From assembly GCF_963966145.1 (NCBI RefSeq), contig NC_091047.1:19592001-19656000 (forward strand): a DNA stretch of 64,000 nt. Direction: 5' to 3'. Numbering within the stretch: position 1 is the stretch's first letter; every line of letters starts with the position of its first letter. The position numbers and the translations under genes were made by a program. Of the stretch, positions 36,101 through 49,423 are shown in pieces. Below the pieces are notes generated by a model. It was not told the DNA's origin, did no database searches, and was given only the letters and a program-made list of their open reading frames with translations. Source of the DNA: Tenebrio molitor. Lineage: Eukaryota; Arthropoda; Insecta; Coleoptera; Tenebrionidae.

Positions 36101-39100
36101 GCGTTGCCACGTGTATTCTTAATTTAAATTGCTGTGCTGGTGGTTTTACTGGATTTTTCGTATAAAATGCGTTCACGTTGTTTTGGCATAATGGGAGGCT
36201 ATGGAAATTTCATTTAATTTGGTATTTGGTTTCTGGTATGGTAAAATTGTCTGTTGAATTAGGTGTTATGTTTTTCTAAGTTTGAGGTTATAAAGAGCGT
36301 CAATGTCTAGCAATTGTTATCAGTTTTATTAGTTTGCAATAGAAGAATACTCAGACATCGCGGGAAATTCAACAAGATGTTATGTTCATTTATAGGTCCG
36401 CAGTCAGGCACTTTAATGACGGAAATCAAAGCGTGTCCAATGTTTAAAAATAAATCATGGCCTCCCATTATTCCAAAACAACGTGGACGGTGTTTATGTA
36501 CCACGCTATATAAATCCGAACACCTAGAATGATATTGTGTTACTGATACACTTATGTCGAGCGATCAAATTTTGTATCATCCATGGATTTCAATTCGTAC
36601 CTACCTAAGTATGTCTTTTGCGATTGATATGCTTAATTGTGGGATCTAAAGTTACGTCATTTTAAAGACTTTAAAACTGATTTGGTTCTTAAACATTTTG
36701 ATAATGTAATAGATCCGAAAAAACGATGAGTTCTCGTACAATGTCAGTATAGAACTTAGAACATGAGGAAACGTTTAAGACAATATGTTCACCTGATACT
36801 CCTTAGTTAGGTTCAGTACAATTTACATTGAGTAAGGTCGAGTGCTGTCTTGCTGAAGTGAGGTAACAGACAGGGTGCAACGTGTGTTACAATAATAAAC
36901 TGAGGTAGGTATGTACAAGAGAGCGCTGCAAGAACTCAATGAAGGAGCTTTAGGATGGAATTTAAACGGCTCCCACAAGACATTGAACTTTTATCACGTA
37001 TTTCTCTTCGCCATTATTGTTCTATTAATTATAATGCCGACTTAGATCGCGCTATCCACTCATTTTTATAAAAAATTGAGTTGATTTATGAGACAACCAG
37101 TTTATAGAAAGAAAATTAAATATTTAATTCGAATTAAATTTTAATGCGCGATTAACCCATGAATCCGAAACTTCGATTGGTTCAATCCGATCACGTGTTC
37201 AGTTAATCTCGCATTTGATTACGATTAATATTGGTTGAAACACAACCCTTTGTTCTTATTGGTTGTGAAAGAAAGCTATAACAGTAGAAACAATGACAAA
37301 TCGATATGACACAAAAACAAATTATAAATTACTTACCTCCAATAGGAAAGTGTTTATGAAAATTATTTTAATCATACTAGGTGTTCGGTTTTATACAGGG
37401 CACAGTTCCCTCACTATTCAATTTGAGTGCGCATCTGCAGGTTGTAATATTGTCAGTCAGTATTGGCACTTGTACAAAAGTAAAGTCACTGCTACTATGA
37501 TAATGGGATTATTTAGCTGCCAACCATTGAGCAACAAAGTAAGCTTGAACCTACTAAACATCTCTGGCCTATCGACCAGTCCGCATTTAAGGAGGATGAC
37601 CACCACTGTTAATCCCGAAATGTTAGGGTAGACGATTATTAGAGCAAAGCATCACACTACAACCCTCATACTTGATTAAAGATCCCCTTTCAAGCGTCTT
37701 ACCGCCAGTTCTAATCTGGGTGTTCTTAGGGGCGTAAATAATATTTGCATCGCTCATTATCGATGCGGCATCCTTAGTTCTAACAAAGAGTAACAAATCG
37801 TCGCATCTTTGCGGCATGTTTTTAAAAATAATGTCGTCGGGAGTTTGCGACGTGGCAGTTCCGATTAAAATGCGGCTGTCTGCGTGGAAGACCTGGAGGA
37901 CGTAGGTGTTGCGTACGTCACGTTTTTTCTCGGCGACTTGACATTTTATCCGGAGATAGAATTGACTTTGATGGACCAACGTGCAATTTTCCGGCGGTAA
38001 CGGTTTACTGGGCTTAACAACTACAAACAACGAAAAAGAGAAATGAAAACATCACAATCACAGCAAACGCGAGTCCGTGATTGTCTACGCCGACATGTTT
38101 GCGACAGTTTTTCGAAATTGTTTAAGTGAGAATGCGGAGAGTCTAGTTTACCTGTGTGTTTCTCTGCCGATTTGAGAGTGAAAGCGTGAAGGTGGGAGAC
38201 GTCGCTTCTTCCCTTCTTGTTAGAGGCGTAAAGACCGACGTCGAACCCTAGCCCGGATTCCAATCCACCTACTGTGAAAATGGGATTTTTTGACGTGACG
38301 TTGCTCACCAATTTGCGTGTCTGCGTGTCGTACACTTCCATAATGAATTCTTGTTGTAAACCACCATCGAAGCCTTCGGTACATTCCACGTGCAATGATT
38401 CCGCCGTCTGATTAAGGATCGTACAGTTTGAAAGGGCGTCAGGTTTTCCTGAAACGCAAAAATCCCACCGCCTCGTTCGATTCACAAACATTCATTAAGA
38501 AAAACAGATTAGGCTGATCTCTCTTTTTTTAATTAGTTCAGCTCGATGTGATGCTGTGCTGGCCCTTGCCAACTCTTCGATTTCTACTCGAGAATCTGAC
38601 AAATACTTTCTCGCTGATTTACAGCATTCAAATTGTCAGATCCGTACTTCCTCATTTTTATTTTTTACACTAAATGTTAAAATGAAAAATATTCATCACA
38701 AATAAAAAATAAAAAACAATTAAATGTTTTGCAATATGTATATTTTGTCAGTGCTTACGAAAAAGTTATAGTATTCTTAAAATTGTATTTATTGAGAAAT
38801 TTCAATTTTTTATATTTTTATTAATGGACTCAAACCTAACTATACTTACTTAATAAAAATAATAATATGTAATAAAAAACACAATGAAAACAAAAAATAT
38901 CAGGTGACTATAAAAAGTTGACTATTTTTGATCAGTTGGCAAGAGTTTTGAAATCCTACTGCTTTGGCAAAGCTGATGTTTAAATCAAGACATTGGCGTG
39001 CACAAAAGTAATTTTGATTTATTGTTAATTAATTTTCTAAAATAAGCGCGTACGCCTATGTCTGTTGTGAAACAAGGAATCGCATTGCTAAAATGAAAAA

Positions 39101-42100
39101 ATGTTACAACCGTTTCTAGTCACTTGGTATTACGACTATGTTCACTGCAGTAACTGTTTCTGGATGTGAAAAAGCATTTTTAAATTTGAAATGAAATGCT
39201 CACTTCTCGTTTCATCCGGCAAACATTCCAAATTTAATATATTCAATTGATTTAATCAAAATCCGATTAGTAAAAAAAGCCTCACGGCCAGAATTGCCTC
39301 TAAAATCGCTTTTGACGCGGTTATTCTTACCAAATTATATTTCGCACCCCTACAACATGTGACGCACATTTTTCGCTTTCAACATAATTTAACGTGTCTC
39401 GAATTTTCCGACGTAAATGATTGAAATGGAAATCGACTAAAATAAACGCCGAATTGGGGTAGATGAAGTAAACGTTTAAATGACTGCGTTAAAGGGATGC
39501 TCACGAACGAATTATTTGAGAGGTTTATTTTAACGACGTGTGCAGCAGTTAATGTGCAAAAAAGAATAATCTTTAGAACAGTTTCAATGATGTTGGTGGT
39601 TATGAAGCGTTATTGTTGCAAAGCTTAGGGGTTGAGAGTGATTTTGGAAATCTTGTAGCGAAATGCAGTGGATTTTGGATAATTAGAACAATCGTTTATG
39701 ACGTTCCGAATGTTGATAAACAGAAAAAAATTGATTTATGTAACACTAATAATTTCTTTCGTTTCTTACAACAAAAATCGCTTAATTCGGACAATTTTTC
39801 TATATTTTTCCATCTAGGGGATGGTCACGGGGGAGATTTTCCGTGCCACGGATGACAGATCCGAGATGGGAGATACAAAGAGATCCACGGGAAGTACAGG
39901 AGATCCGGGATGGGAGTTCTAGGAAAGATACAGGGAGATATGTCGTGTGATCAAGAAAATTTGTTATTGAGTAAAGCTTGGAGATGAAATATATCTTCTC
40001 TTCTTTGTGTCGTCTAGAGTTACGTCATTTGCAAACTTTAATACAATTAATTTAGAAACTACAGCATTTAGATTTTTTTTTAAATCTTCCCCAGGTTATT
40101 GTGAGACATTTTGTTGTAATTTGGAGCGCGGTTGCACACATGTTTGCATGAAACGTCAACGTCCTAACCTTACTTTTTGTCATTTGCGTTTTCTGTCGTT
40201 AAAAAAAAGATAATCTGTAATTTTTTCTATTGTTTTTTCCGTGTTATTCGTCAATTGTATACCTTGATGGTTTACATTACGTGACGTTAAGGGTTAAGGA
40301 TACGTACCGGCAGGATTTATGTAGAAGATGCAGGGTTCCTTTTGCATTCCTATTTCATTCCTTCCCCAACAGAGCAGCGTTCCATAATCCAACTCTGTCA
40401 TGGGTTTATAGGCGGCGGTGCTTCTTGTTCTTTCGCTGTGAATTTGATTCTGCGGAATGTCGACCGTATCGGCCGTGTTATTAAATTTCCAAATAAACTG
40501 AACATCCGTGGGGTTGGCCTCCAACTCGCACAGAATCCGAGCAGTTTCGTGCCTGGCCACCCCAAAGACCTTCGGCTGGCCGGGTCGACAAGTCGGAATA
40601 ACTGGCGAAAGGCAAAGAAATTAATTGTAACAAACGGCCATCAAAAGAGGGACACGAAAGTAAGAAGCGCGCGAGAATTGGTCCGAAGGCGCTCACACAT
40701 GATTGATGATTGTGAGTTCATTTTAATGCGGCGTGGTCGTCGGGACTAGATGCGAAACTAATAGATCAAATTCACTATGCCGGCCGAAACGTATCAAAAA
40801 ATTTACGAAACTGCATGAAAAAAAGTTTAATATACGCAGCGAAAGCAAATAAATCACAGCGGAGTGTGTAAAAATACCTGGAATTGTAAGAATACACAAA
40901 CACATCCATCATTTTCTTTGGGACATGCGAACGGACAACCTCTTAGGGTTTAGAAATCGGTTTTGCGGAGTTGTGATTTAAGGCTTTCGTAAACAACTAC
41001 TATCTAGAACATGTCACATAAAAAATCTTATTTAGAACGAAATAAATGCTATAATATCGAAGTCGAGTTTTTCGCCAAGTCTGCCACGGTTTATGCTTTT
41101 AGTGGATTTTATTTTCTTCCGCGTAGGTAGGAGGGGACGGGGGACACAATGCGACCCCGCTCCACATAAATTCGTTACTACGTAATAAAAAATAAAGTGT
41201 GGCGAAAAAGCAAATCACGACACAATTTTTTTAACGTTGCTCTGTGGAAAAACATTTAAATCCTAATATCTGTCGTTTGCATCGATAAGGAGGCAAATTG
41301 CTTCGCCGTGTTTCTGGTCATCAATTATGCTCAAGTCTGTACCATTTTATCAATGAAGGTTTGCCGTTGGATTTAAACGGAAGCTCGATTATGGTTGAAT
41401 TACACTCTTTAGTACCAGACCAAGATAAAAATCTTAATTTTTATTGTCACAGTTATTTCCGGTGCATTCAAATGTTTTTAACCACATCTGACGTCCAGTT
41501 TGCAACCAGTAAATCGGTAAAGTTAGAATTTTAACAGATGCTCGATGGAGAAATTCACTGAGACTCACTGAAACCTCATATTTTACAAAAGTTAACAACA
41601 TGAAACTAATGATAAACATTTTTAAAAGGGCAAATTATATTGTTTGAATCTATTTTGTTAAAAAAGTTAAAATTAAAGGAGAATGGAATACCGTTCCCGA
41701 TAGCATGAAAATCGATTCAAAATTATTATAAATCGTCATTGCTGGCCATATTCTAACCTCAGTACGTAAGCTGTCAACAACGTTCTTCTTTGTTTCTTTT
41801 GTTGCACTCATTTATGCTGTTTTACCATTTCAATATTTTTGCTTTGCAAATCTTCCATTCTGCCAAAATTGTTCGCTTTTTATATTTATTTTTTCAAACC
41901 TTTTTACGATTTGACGTTGGCAATACCTGTGTCAAATTATATTTAATTTTTTAATTTTCAATAACTCAAATATTAAAAAATCCAATTATGACTTATGTTA
42001 CACTATAACTAAATAAAAATATATGTTTTAAATGTTCATAGAATACTTTACTGCAACATAAAAATATACAGCGGCGAGCAATAAATTTTGGTTGTCTGTC

Positions 42101-45100
42101 ATTTTAAAAATTCGTCGGATTGTCACAAATTAAAAATTTTCCCTGCTTGCTTATGTCCACTGTCAACAAAATGTCAATAATTCTTTGAATATTAAATATA
42201 CAGTTGAATTAAAAAAAAAAAACGAGATATAAAATTTTTTCTAATGTAAATTTGGTTTTAAATATTTGTCCGTTAATTGTTTCCTTGACAGTACCTATCA
42301 AATAATTTTTAAAAATGTCAATGAATTATTTATTTATAAACTGACATACTGTCAAATAATTCTTAGTCGCGAGCAATAAATTTTGGTCGTCAAGGTCATT
42401 CTTTGATGCAATCGAAAATGCTCCATTGTAAAACAGTCATAAATGTCATAACCTATCATCATGTTGTATGACATTAATTGTCATTTTGTTCTCATTTTTT
42501 TACACTTTGTTGACATGGGCATAATCAGGCAGGGAAATTTTTTAAATTTGCGACAATCTAACCAAATTTTGAAATGACATTGACGACCAAAATTTATTGC
42601 TCGCGACAGTACCTGTTTCTAAAAGCCATTTTCAAACTATGACAAAAATAAAAGAAAAAACGTCTTTTTTTTTAATTTCCGATTTTTTTTTTAAATTCAG
42701 ATGTATCTTATGTTTTAAATGTTCATAGAATACTTTATTGCAACATAAAAATATACAGCGGCGAGCAATGAATTTTGGTTTTCGTCATTTTAAAAATTCG
42801 TCGGATTGTCACAAATTAAAAATTTCCCTTCGTGATTATGTCCACTGTCAACAAAATGTCAATAATTCTTTGAATATTAAATATACAACTGAATTTAAAA
42901 AAAAAAACGGGAAATTAATTTTTTTCTAATGTAAATTTGGTTTTAAATATTTGTCAGTTAATTGTTTACTTGACGGTACCTACCTATCAAATAATTTTTA
43001 AAAATGTCAATGAATTATTTATTTATAAACTGACACAAAATAATTCTTACTTGTTTCTAAAAGCCATTTTCAAACTATGACAAAAATGAAAAAAAAAACT
43101 CATTTTTTTTTAAATTTTCCGTTTTTTAAAAATTCAGATGTATCTTATGTTTGATTTTATCAATAAGATTTGACAACGTTATATGATATGTTATAGGTTA
43201 TGTCCGTTTCGCACTAGAGCACTTTCGATCGTGTCAAAGAATGATACTTACACACTGGACACTGCAGTGATAGGCGAATTCCTTTCTTCCAGTTCCTCCC
43301 ACCAATTCTTTCATTTTGCCCTATTGGGGTGATATTTACAACAGGAACATCAGAAATTATATCTAATCGGTAAATGTAACAGCGCTGTTACATGCAAATA
43401 GCTTTTAGTTTTGGATTTATTAATTAACGAGTTTGTAATTGTCTTGTTGTGGCTTGATGGTGCTTTAAGACGTTGGTTTGCAAACCAAGTCCCGTAGCGG
43501 TAATCTTCTCAATTGACGTTCACAACGTCAGCTTGTCTGTAATCTACATAAACCCGTAAGTGGTGTTGGTGTAACGTAACATTGTCGCTATAGTGTATAA
43601 CTGTAGACTGTGCTAAGTAAAAGCGATTAATCTTCATTTTTTAATAATGCAAACGATGTAAAGTGCTACTTTTGACGGGCGTTACACGTTAATACTTTTT
43701 TAAATCAATTTTGTGAATTTTAACATTTTTAACATACACTACTGACCATTAATTTCAAAACATCTAGGCCAAAGCAAAACAAATTGAAATCTCTCTCAAG
43801 GAGTGGACAAGAACTACCGTCCACAAAAGACAAAGTGGTCTCCGATTTGACTTCGTATATTCTTCTTAGGTATCGTAGAAGACACTGGAAAGAGTAGATG
43901 TCCACTGATTTCGTCAAGACTTAGTTTTGGTGTATAGATGCATTCTACATTTCGTATTTACCACAGCTTCGGCGAGTTAACAGTTGCGAAGTGCTTGACC
44001 GCACTTGCGAGCCTCATTGTCTCCATTTGGGTTCTTCTAACGAAAAATGCCTGCAATGGCGGCGAATGTAATTAACGCTGGAAACGCAACGCCCGACTGC
44101 CTCCGACCAAACAAAGTGAAACATTACAATGACAATTTCCCTAAATAAAGTTGCGATTCGTCGCCTCCCAGAGGCAGGAAGTTGGTAATACAAATATTGA
44201 TATTCGGGGGGTGGCAACTACCACCGTCGGGCCGGAATAAGCCGCCAGCGGTAGCATGTGTAACCGCCATTTCCTGTTACATTTCGCCGTTTGAGCATTC
44301 ACAAGACACATTACAACTTCCACTTTATTTGTTGATTTATAACCGAACTTTATCTTTGATTTCGCTGAAAACTCCAACGAACAGTTGGGGCTCACTTATG
44401 TGCGTTTTGTTTAGCAAATAAAAGCGCCCGACCAACCCTTTTGTTCTTGAACAAACAACTTTGTAATAATGAGCCGCTCCGCAAGAATTATTAAAATGAT
44501 AATCAAAATAACACAAATCAATTTCTTTTATGGTGCAACTGCTCAAATTGAGTCTATTGTTTGTGCTCGCGGTTTTGTGAAGAATTTTATGGCGAAAATT
44601 GATTCGAAGGAGTGTTTGTTCGACCATTTCGCTGCCTTTATATTGTTTTAACATCATCATTTTTTTGATACCTGCTGAGGTAATAAAATGATTTTTATAT
44701 TCGTCCCGCTTTCACCAATAGTGGCGAACACGCGAATATAACGAATAAAATCAATTTCATTCAAAATTATACGTCATAAATCACATTGTGGTCTCCGGTT
44801 TCCTTCGAACGTCAAATAAATCATTCACTCACCTCAAAATTGATTTTTATTGGTGTTTGGTGAAAAAAAAAATTGTTTAAAAGTTGTAACTTGAACACTT
44901 GGCCAACGGACTTTTTAATTAATTTTACCACTCGCGATTGTAACTCGTTCATTACCCTTAACAGATTTTAACGCGAATATTTCAGACACTTAATTATCGC
45001 AGCGGTTTATTTGCAAATTCATAACAATGATTAATCGACTTGGTTCAAAATTTACACTAGTTTCAGATTTTAGAAAATCCTTCTCAATTTCACAATTCAA

Positions 45101-48100
45101 CCTGGCACACTCGCTTGATTATTATTTTCGTTGTTCTCCGCCTAACTAGTTTCCACTATAGTGTTGACTCAACGAGCGTGTAATGATGGGTATTAATACT
45201 CACGAATACAATAGCCATTACACGCGAGTAATTTTCAGACAAAATGCATCACAACAGTTTTGCAACCCTGATTTGTATTAAATTAAATGAAACTGTGACG
45301 TTGGTTTGCAAATTGAAAATTGTACTCCGATGGAAGATACTTGAAATGAGAGTATTTAGTACCTACGACCGCTACTGTGTCAAACTTCCCTTGACCATCA
45401 ATCCCACACCCATTGTACGTACAACATAAATTAAAATCCGAATCGCACCCTTCAGGTGTTATTTACCCCTAAATATAAAAGTGAGTTTGAGTTTTCCGCT
45501 CCACTAAAAATAAAATTTCGATTGAAATTATTTGTGTGGAGCGATTTTGCTAAAACCTAAATCAATGCAAACCCGAACTGTATTCATTTCCCACTCACAT
45601 TTAACGTCGAGTTGAACTGGATTGCTTTCTCCATCCCCTTCCTGATTATGTCCAACGCAGGTGTAATGTCCAGATCTGGCCTTAGTGATCGATTGAAGTA
45701 CCAAGCTCTGATTGCTCACAATCGTGTTTGCTTGTGCATTATTATACAGTTGTTTACCCTGCAACACACGTCATTCAAAACCATTTGCCACAGTGCAAAC
45801 CAAACACTCACATTATGCCTCCAACTGACTTTATACACCCACGGATTGGATTTGATGTTGCATTCAAAATAAACGTCCACTCCTTCTTTGATGACGCTGC
45901 CGTTGAGCGTGCTTCCCAGTTCTAGCGAGACGAGGGGGACATCTGAAATGAATAATATTGCCAAAAGTATTAGAAAAAGATAATGAATATAGTGTGCAGA
46001 GTTTTTATGACTTAATGGAAGTCGGGCGAGCGGAACGAAGTTAGGGCAAAGGTTGTCAACGTTAAAAATGTCAAAAAGCCTGCAGCGTATCATGATGGAT
46101 AACACTTTTATTATTTTACATGATGGCGGCAAGAACGGCTTTGTAAACAATGTAAGGCGGTTGTTTGCGTCAGGAGGAAAGAGACAACAGAAGATTTATT
46201 AACCATAGAAAAAATATCCAGATCGTGAATTAAATCTGAAATTTATTAAATCAACGGAATCATTTGGGTAATACGAGGACCATAGGACATGCAAGGACGA
46301 ATTATTTTAAATATACAGGGTTATTGACACGAGAGTACGAGCCGTACGAGTCTAACATGCAACCCAAATTACATTTACATTACAAAAACCATTGGAGCCT
46401 CTGAAATGTAATTTGGGTTGTATGGATGTTAGGCTCGTACTCTTGTGTGAATAACCTTGTATAGTCTAGAAATAAAATTGCATTTGAACTTTTTTTTAAC
46501 TACAGGAGGTGTATTTTTTATACAGGGTGAGCAACAATAACTCTTTCAGTTGGCAATAAAAAATTTTACATGAAATTTTCAAGACTGTGAATTGTGCCTA
46601 TTTATTTCGGTTTGTTTTATTGACACTATTGACAGCTGGTATACATTTCATATTTAAACGTCTTGATTTTTGTATTCTTTTATAATAAAATGGTTTTCTC
46701 GTTGGAACATGACATAAAAGTCACCAGAATTTATTGCCAACTCAATCAGTAATTGTTGTTCACACGGTAATACATACAAGGTTAGTCACGAGAGACTTCC
46801 CATGAAAATTATGCAACTGAAACTACTTCCAATGGTTTCTAGCTTCCCAAATTTATAAAAAGTAATATGTACTTAAATCAACGATTGCTGGTCCTTAGTG
46901 TCTGTCATGTCAGTTTTCACATTTATATTAACTTTTGCTCATAACCTCAAGCTACTTGGATTGTTAACTTATTTCGAATTAAACAAAATATCAAGTTCTA
47001 GGGGTTTCTTGTATTTTGGGTTGCATACAACGAAATTTTTATCGGAAGTCTCTCGTGAATAACCCTGTATAATGATTGTTTTACACGGTCAAAGAAATTG
47101 ACGAATAAATTCATAAATTAATTTCTGAAGAAATTCATGAATAAATTGAAAATGTGATAGTGTTTTACACGGTCAAAGTTTTGCGCACGATAAACTAGGG
47201 ACTTCTGCACCGCCAATGTGTTGCCAACTTTATCCACTAAACTTGTCGGGGTGACAATGTTATGACAGTGCTATATTATTATTTAAATTATCTCACCTTT
47301 CAATATCAAAACAAATAAACACTATAATATAAACGATGACAATAATACGCCGGTTGTCAAAACGATACCCTCACATGTGACTTGACAGTCTTCACACTAA
47401 AGTTGGTACAAATTTATAAACCGCAATGTAACTAGAATTCTCCAAAAAATTCACGAAAAATTAGAGCTGGTTCTATTTTGACAATTTATTCATCAATTTA
47501 TTGTCGTCAATTTATTCATAACAATTTTGTGTATTACACACAACAATAAATTCAAGGTCAAAAAATGCATCTACTTCTTTGACCGTGTAAAACAAGCATA
47601 AGGAAAATAGTATTTTGGAAAGTCGACATTGGTTATTTTAGTAACATCAAATTTGGTTTTTATTCCATTTCTTTATCGGTTATTTGACACTTTGACGCCC
47701 TATTGAGGAAAAGCGTGAGATATAAATTAGTGGATATTAAATTATAATAAAGGATGATGTTAATTATTACTGATTTTTTGTTATCGTGTTTGTTTTTATA
47801 GAAACTGCGGGCCCATCATTGTTTTTATTTCAAACAGCGAAGAAAATAAGAGCAGGTAATGATGTTTAGTTTTCGGATCAATTAAGCTTTAAGTTTCTGC
47901 TTGAATTCTGATCGACATTAAACTTATTAGAGCTTCAGTGTGGCAGAGAGTCGCCTCTTTGCAGCAGAAAATAATGTCGTCGCCTCCCTTCAATCATTCC
48001 GGCAGTGGCGGCGTTAAATTTGCATAAACAAAATAGAACAAGTGTAAACGTGGCGCCCGCTTTTGAAACGGCGCTGCTTCTTTGCTGACGGTGCCATTTG

Positions 48101-49423
48101 CGAATGTTTATGGCCCTTTTAACCGCACAAATACGGAACGTACAAACAACAGCGAATTGTTAAGTCGAATCCGCAACTACACAGTGTAATTACGAGCAAA
48201 TAACTTTCGGCGTCATCATCTGATCCATAAAGCGACTTGTCGAAGAGGAAACTAATTCTAAACTCATCCACCCTTTTTATTTATCTTGTGTCTGTCCCTA
48301 AGTACGAAATAGTCGAGGGGTTAATCAAGTTGTGGGGCAAAAAATCGCCGTTTCCAACTTTATGATGACTCCTCCTTCCCTGGGGAGTGGTTACTCTTGG
48401 CCTTATTTAATGTGGCGAGATGTTAAGAGCTGTAAACTATGGTGCGGTGTGCATATAGAGCGTTTCGCTTTCCTCACACGAGCCCTTTTGCCCAAATGGA
48501 GAACAAAAGCGTGTGCGTTGTAAAAGTTTCGCGTTAGAATGTTTTTGCAACGAAAAAGTTGTTTCAGTTCCAAGTGATTCCTCGTGTAATGGGCTGAATT
48601 AACTTGCATGGGCGCACATTAAAGAGGGGCCAGGGGCGGACTCGTCCTCTGCTCGCATTTGCGAGTTGGGTTGCCTACGTGAGCAACACCGCCGTATCTG
48701 TAATGGAATCTGTCTTGTTCGCTAATTAACAGAACCCCCCAAAATCGACGGAACATAAACAAGACATTATGCATTTTCATTTTTGGCAAAGGCTAATCTT
48801 GGCTTTGCATCGGCGATGCTGCGATTACGCAGACTGGGCCACGTCAGTTGCTGACCAACAGACCGTGGTGTAAATTAGGAGAGAATATCACTCCAACAAG
48901 TACAATAATTAACCGGGAGCGTAAATAGAGCCGGCACTTAGTCGGTAACTGCGGTCCAGATATGGTCTAATTTATACGGAAGAGCATCAAAAGCAGATGA
49001 GGTGGTCAGTCGGCGGTTTCCATATGAAATCCATTATGGACGAGGCATTAAACTCGTGCGAATTTATCTCGAAGCAGGAGTCGCTCTTGTACCAAAGGGT
49101 TCAATTAAATCAGAACGAATGATGCGAGCTAAATTCGGAACGTGCCAGTCCCTCAGTAACTCCCCAACTTTAATTTAGTCGCTAACACATCATGCTCGAT
49201 ATTGCTCCGTAATGCAGGAGCACAAGTTGATAATTCGCAGTGCAGGGAGGATTAATAAAGTGATAATGCAACACTCACGGTAAATATCGAGCTTCCATCC
49301 GTCTTCGAGACCGCTGTCAGAGATGTGCGGTTGTTGACCCCTGCAAGACAGATATTTTCCTCCGTCTTCGACAGTTGGAGTAAACGTCAGCACGCTGGTT
49401 GTGGTGTTGAGGTCGGGGCTCGT
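33159..49423 (-). CDS. Sidestep-family immunoglobulin-superfamily receptor (3' eight exons)
   Basis: Minus-strand exons: 49423-49279, 45942-45812, 45758-45599, 40601-40308, 38448-38152, 38020-37703, 34212-33794, 33608-33159, all GT-AG and phase-consistent, giving 737 residues; the N-terminus is missing. Sidestep proteins are adhesion receptors, and Beat proteins are their partners in motor-axon guidance. Seen in order: an Ig end (KYLSCRGQQPH); an Ig domain starting VPLVSLELGSTLNGSVIKEG with C/W/YTC residues; LDVKFIPTCRPGQPKVFGVA, the Sidestep junction motif; an Ig domain with LDYGTLLCWGRNEIG; a fibronectin III domain (38448-38152); a second beta-sandwich-like domain; a membrane helix (LIGVVAALILVAVIIVVVIR, near 34170-34110) followed by RMRGGGER; and a long tail. 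The last exon opens with ITYAELSL and then TVYAQI, which resemble ITIM and ITSM tyrosine motifs. Which of the several insect Sidestep paralogues this is cannot be told. The upstream exons (signal peptide, first Ig domains) lie beyond 49.4 kb or outside the window. Confidence 0.9.
35561..35904. mobile_element. 344-bp MITE with TATACAGGGTGTTATGGAAG ends
   Basis: The left end TATACAGGGTGTTATGGAAG then TCCATGTAATAAATTTAA is matched by the inverse right end (complement TATACCGGGTGTTATGGAAG), about 38 bases with three mismatches. A degenerate relative lies at 25965-26755. No coding capacity. Confidence 0.85.
36150..36510. repeat. Loose inverted repeat, probable old MITE
   Basis: ACGTTGTTTTGGCATAATGG then GAGGCTATGG on the left is inverted on the right as CATGGCCTCCCATTATTCCA then AAACAACGTGG. 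Weaker similarity continues outward (GGATTT at both ends). Exact ends are uncertain. Confidence 0.6.
38449..40307 (-). other. Intron of the Sidestep-family gene
   Basis: 1.86 kb, AT-rich. Around 39800-39940 there is an imperfect purine-rich local repeat of the type GAGATCC-GGGATGGGAG. No coding exon was recognised. Confidence 0.6.
42022..43146. repeat. Tandem duplication of a repeat, first unit interrupted by a related element
   Basis: Unit 1 is 42022-42709 and unit 2 is 42710-43146. Both start ATGTTTTAAATGTTCATAGA, both contain CGGCGAGCAAT(A/G)AATTTTGG, and both end in TTCAGATGTATCTT. The difference in length is an insertion of about 240 bases in unit 1 (42366-42607). Many point differences show that the duplication is not recent. 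Confidence 0.85.
42366..42607. mobile_element. 242-bp MITE inserted in the first tandem unit
   Basis: Both ends read GTCGCGAGCAATAAATTTTG then GTCGTCAA, inverted, over about 35 bases with one mismatch. The right half of the insert is similar to the host unit itself (AAATTTT, GATTGTC-CAAATT, CCCTGC and TGTCAACAAA in order), so insert and host belong to one family. Confidence 0.85.
46312..46463. mobile_element. 152-bp foldback MITE
   Basis: TATACAGGGTTATTGACACG, AGAGTACGAGCC and AACATGCAACCCAAATTACATT are mirrored in order by AATGTAATTTGGGTTGTATG, GGCTCGTACTCT and GTGTGAATAACCTTGTATA. Almost the whole element is a hairpin. Confidence 0.9.
46521..46769. mobile_element. About 250-bp MITE, TACAGGGTGAGCAACAATAA end
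   Basis: The left end TACAGGGTGAGCAACAATAA then CTCTTTCAGTTGGCAATAAA is mirrored by TTTATTGCCAACTCAATCAG then TAATTGTTGTTCACACGGTA. Confidence 0.8.
46775..47071. mobile_element. About 297-bp MITE, TACAAGGTTAGTCACGAGAG end
   Basis: The left TACAAGGTTAGTCACGAGAG then ACTTCCCATGAAAATT is mirrored on the right by GGAAGTCTCTCGTGAATAAC then CCTGTATA. Confidence 0.85.
47077..47595. mobile_element. 519-bp MITE, TTGTTTTACACGGTCAAAG ends
   Basis: The left TTGTTTTACACGGTCAAAG and the right CTTTGACCGTGTAAAACAA are exact inverses. A second copy of the left terminus (GTTTTACACGGTCAAAG) occurs at about 47162-47178, so the left end is duplicated inside. Confidence 0.85.

Larger units (their letters stand above)
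34213..37702 (-). other. Intron before the transmembrane exon of the Sidestep-family gene
   Basis: The 3.5 kb intron contains one clear inverted-repeat element (35561-35904) and a looser inverted repeat (36150-36510). Otherwise it is AT-rich non-coding DNA. Confidence 0.75.
40602..45598 (-). other. 5-kb intron of the Sidestep-family gene
   Basis: It separates the CRPGQPK exon from the preceding Ig exon. It contains a tandem duplication with a nested inverted-repeat element at 42022-43146. No additional Ig-like exon was recognised, and the phases join correctly across it (K-F at LDVKF). Confidence 0.75.
45943..49278 (-). other. Intron of the Sidestep-family gene with a MITE cluster
   Basis: A 3.3 kb intron. 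Four inverted-repeat elements stand almost end to end at 46312-47595. The part at 47.9-49.2 kb is less AT-rich than the surroundings but shows no exon or element I can name. Confidence 0.75.

Noticed and set aside
37139..37220. Small inverted repeat AATGCGCGATTAAC / GTTAATCTCGCATT
   Set aside because: Arms of 14 bases with one mismatch and no target duplication; too weak to call an element.
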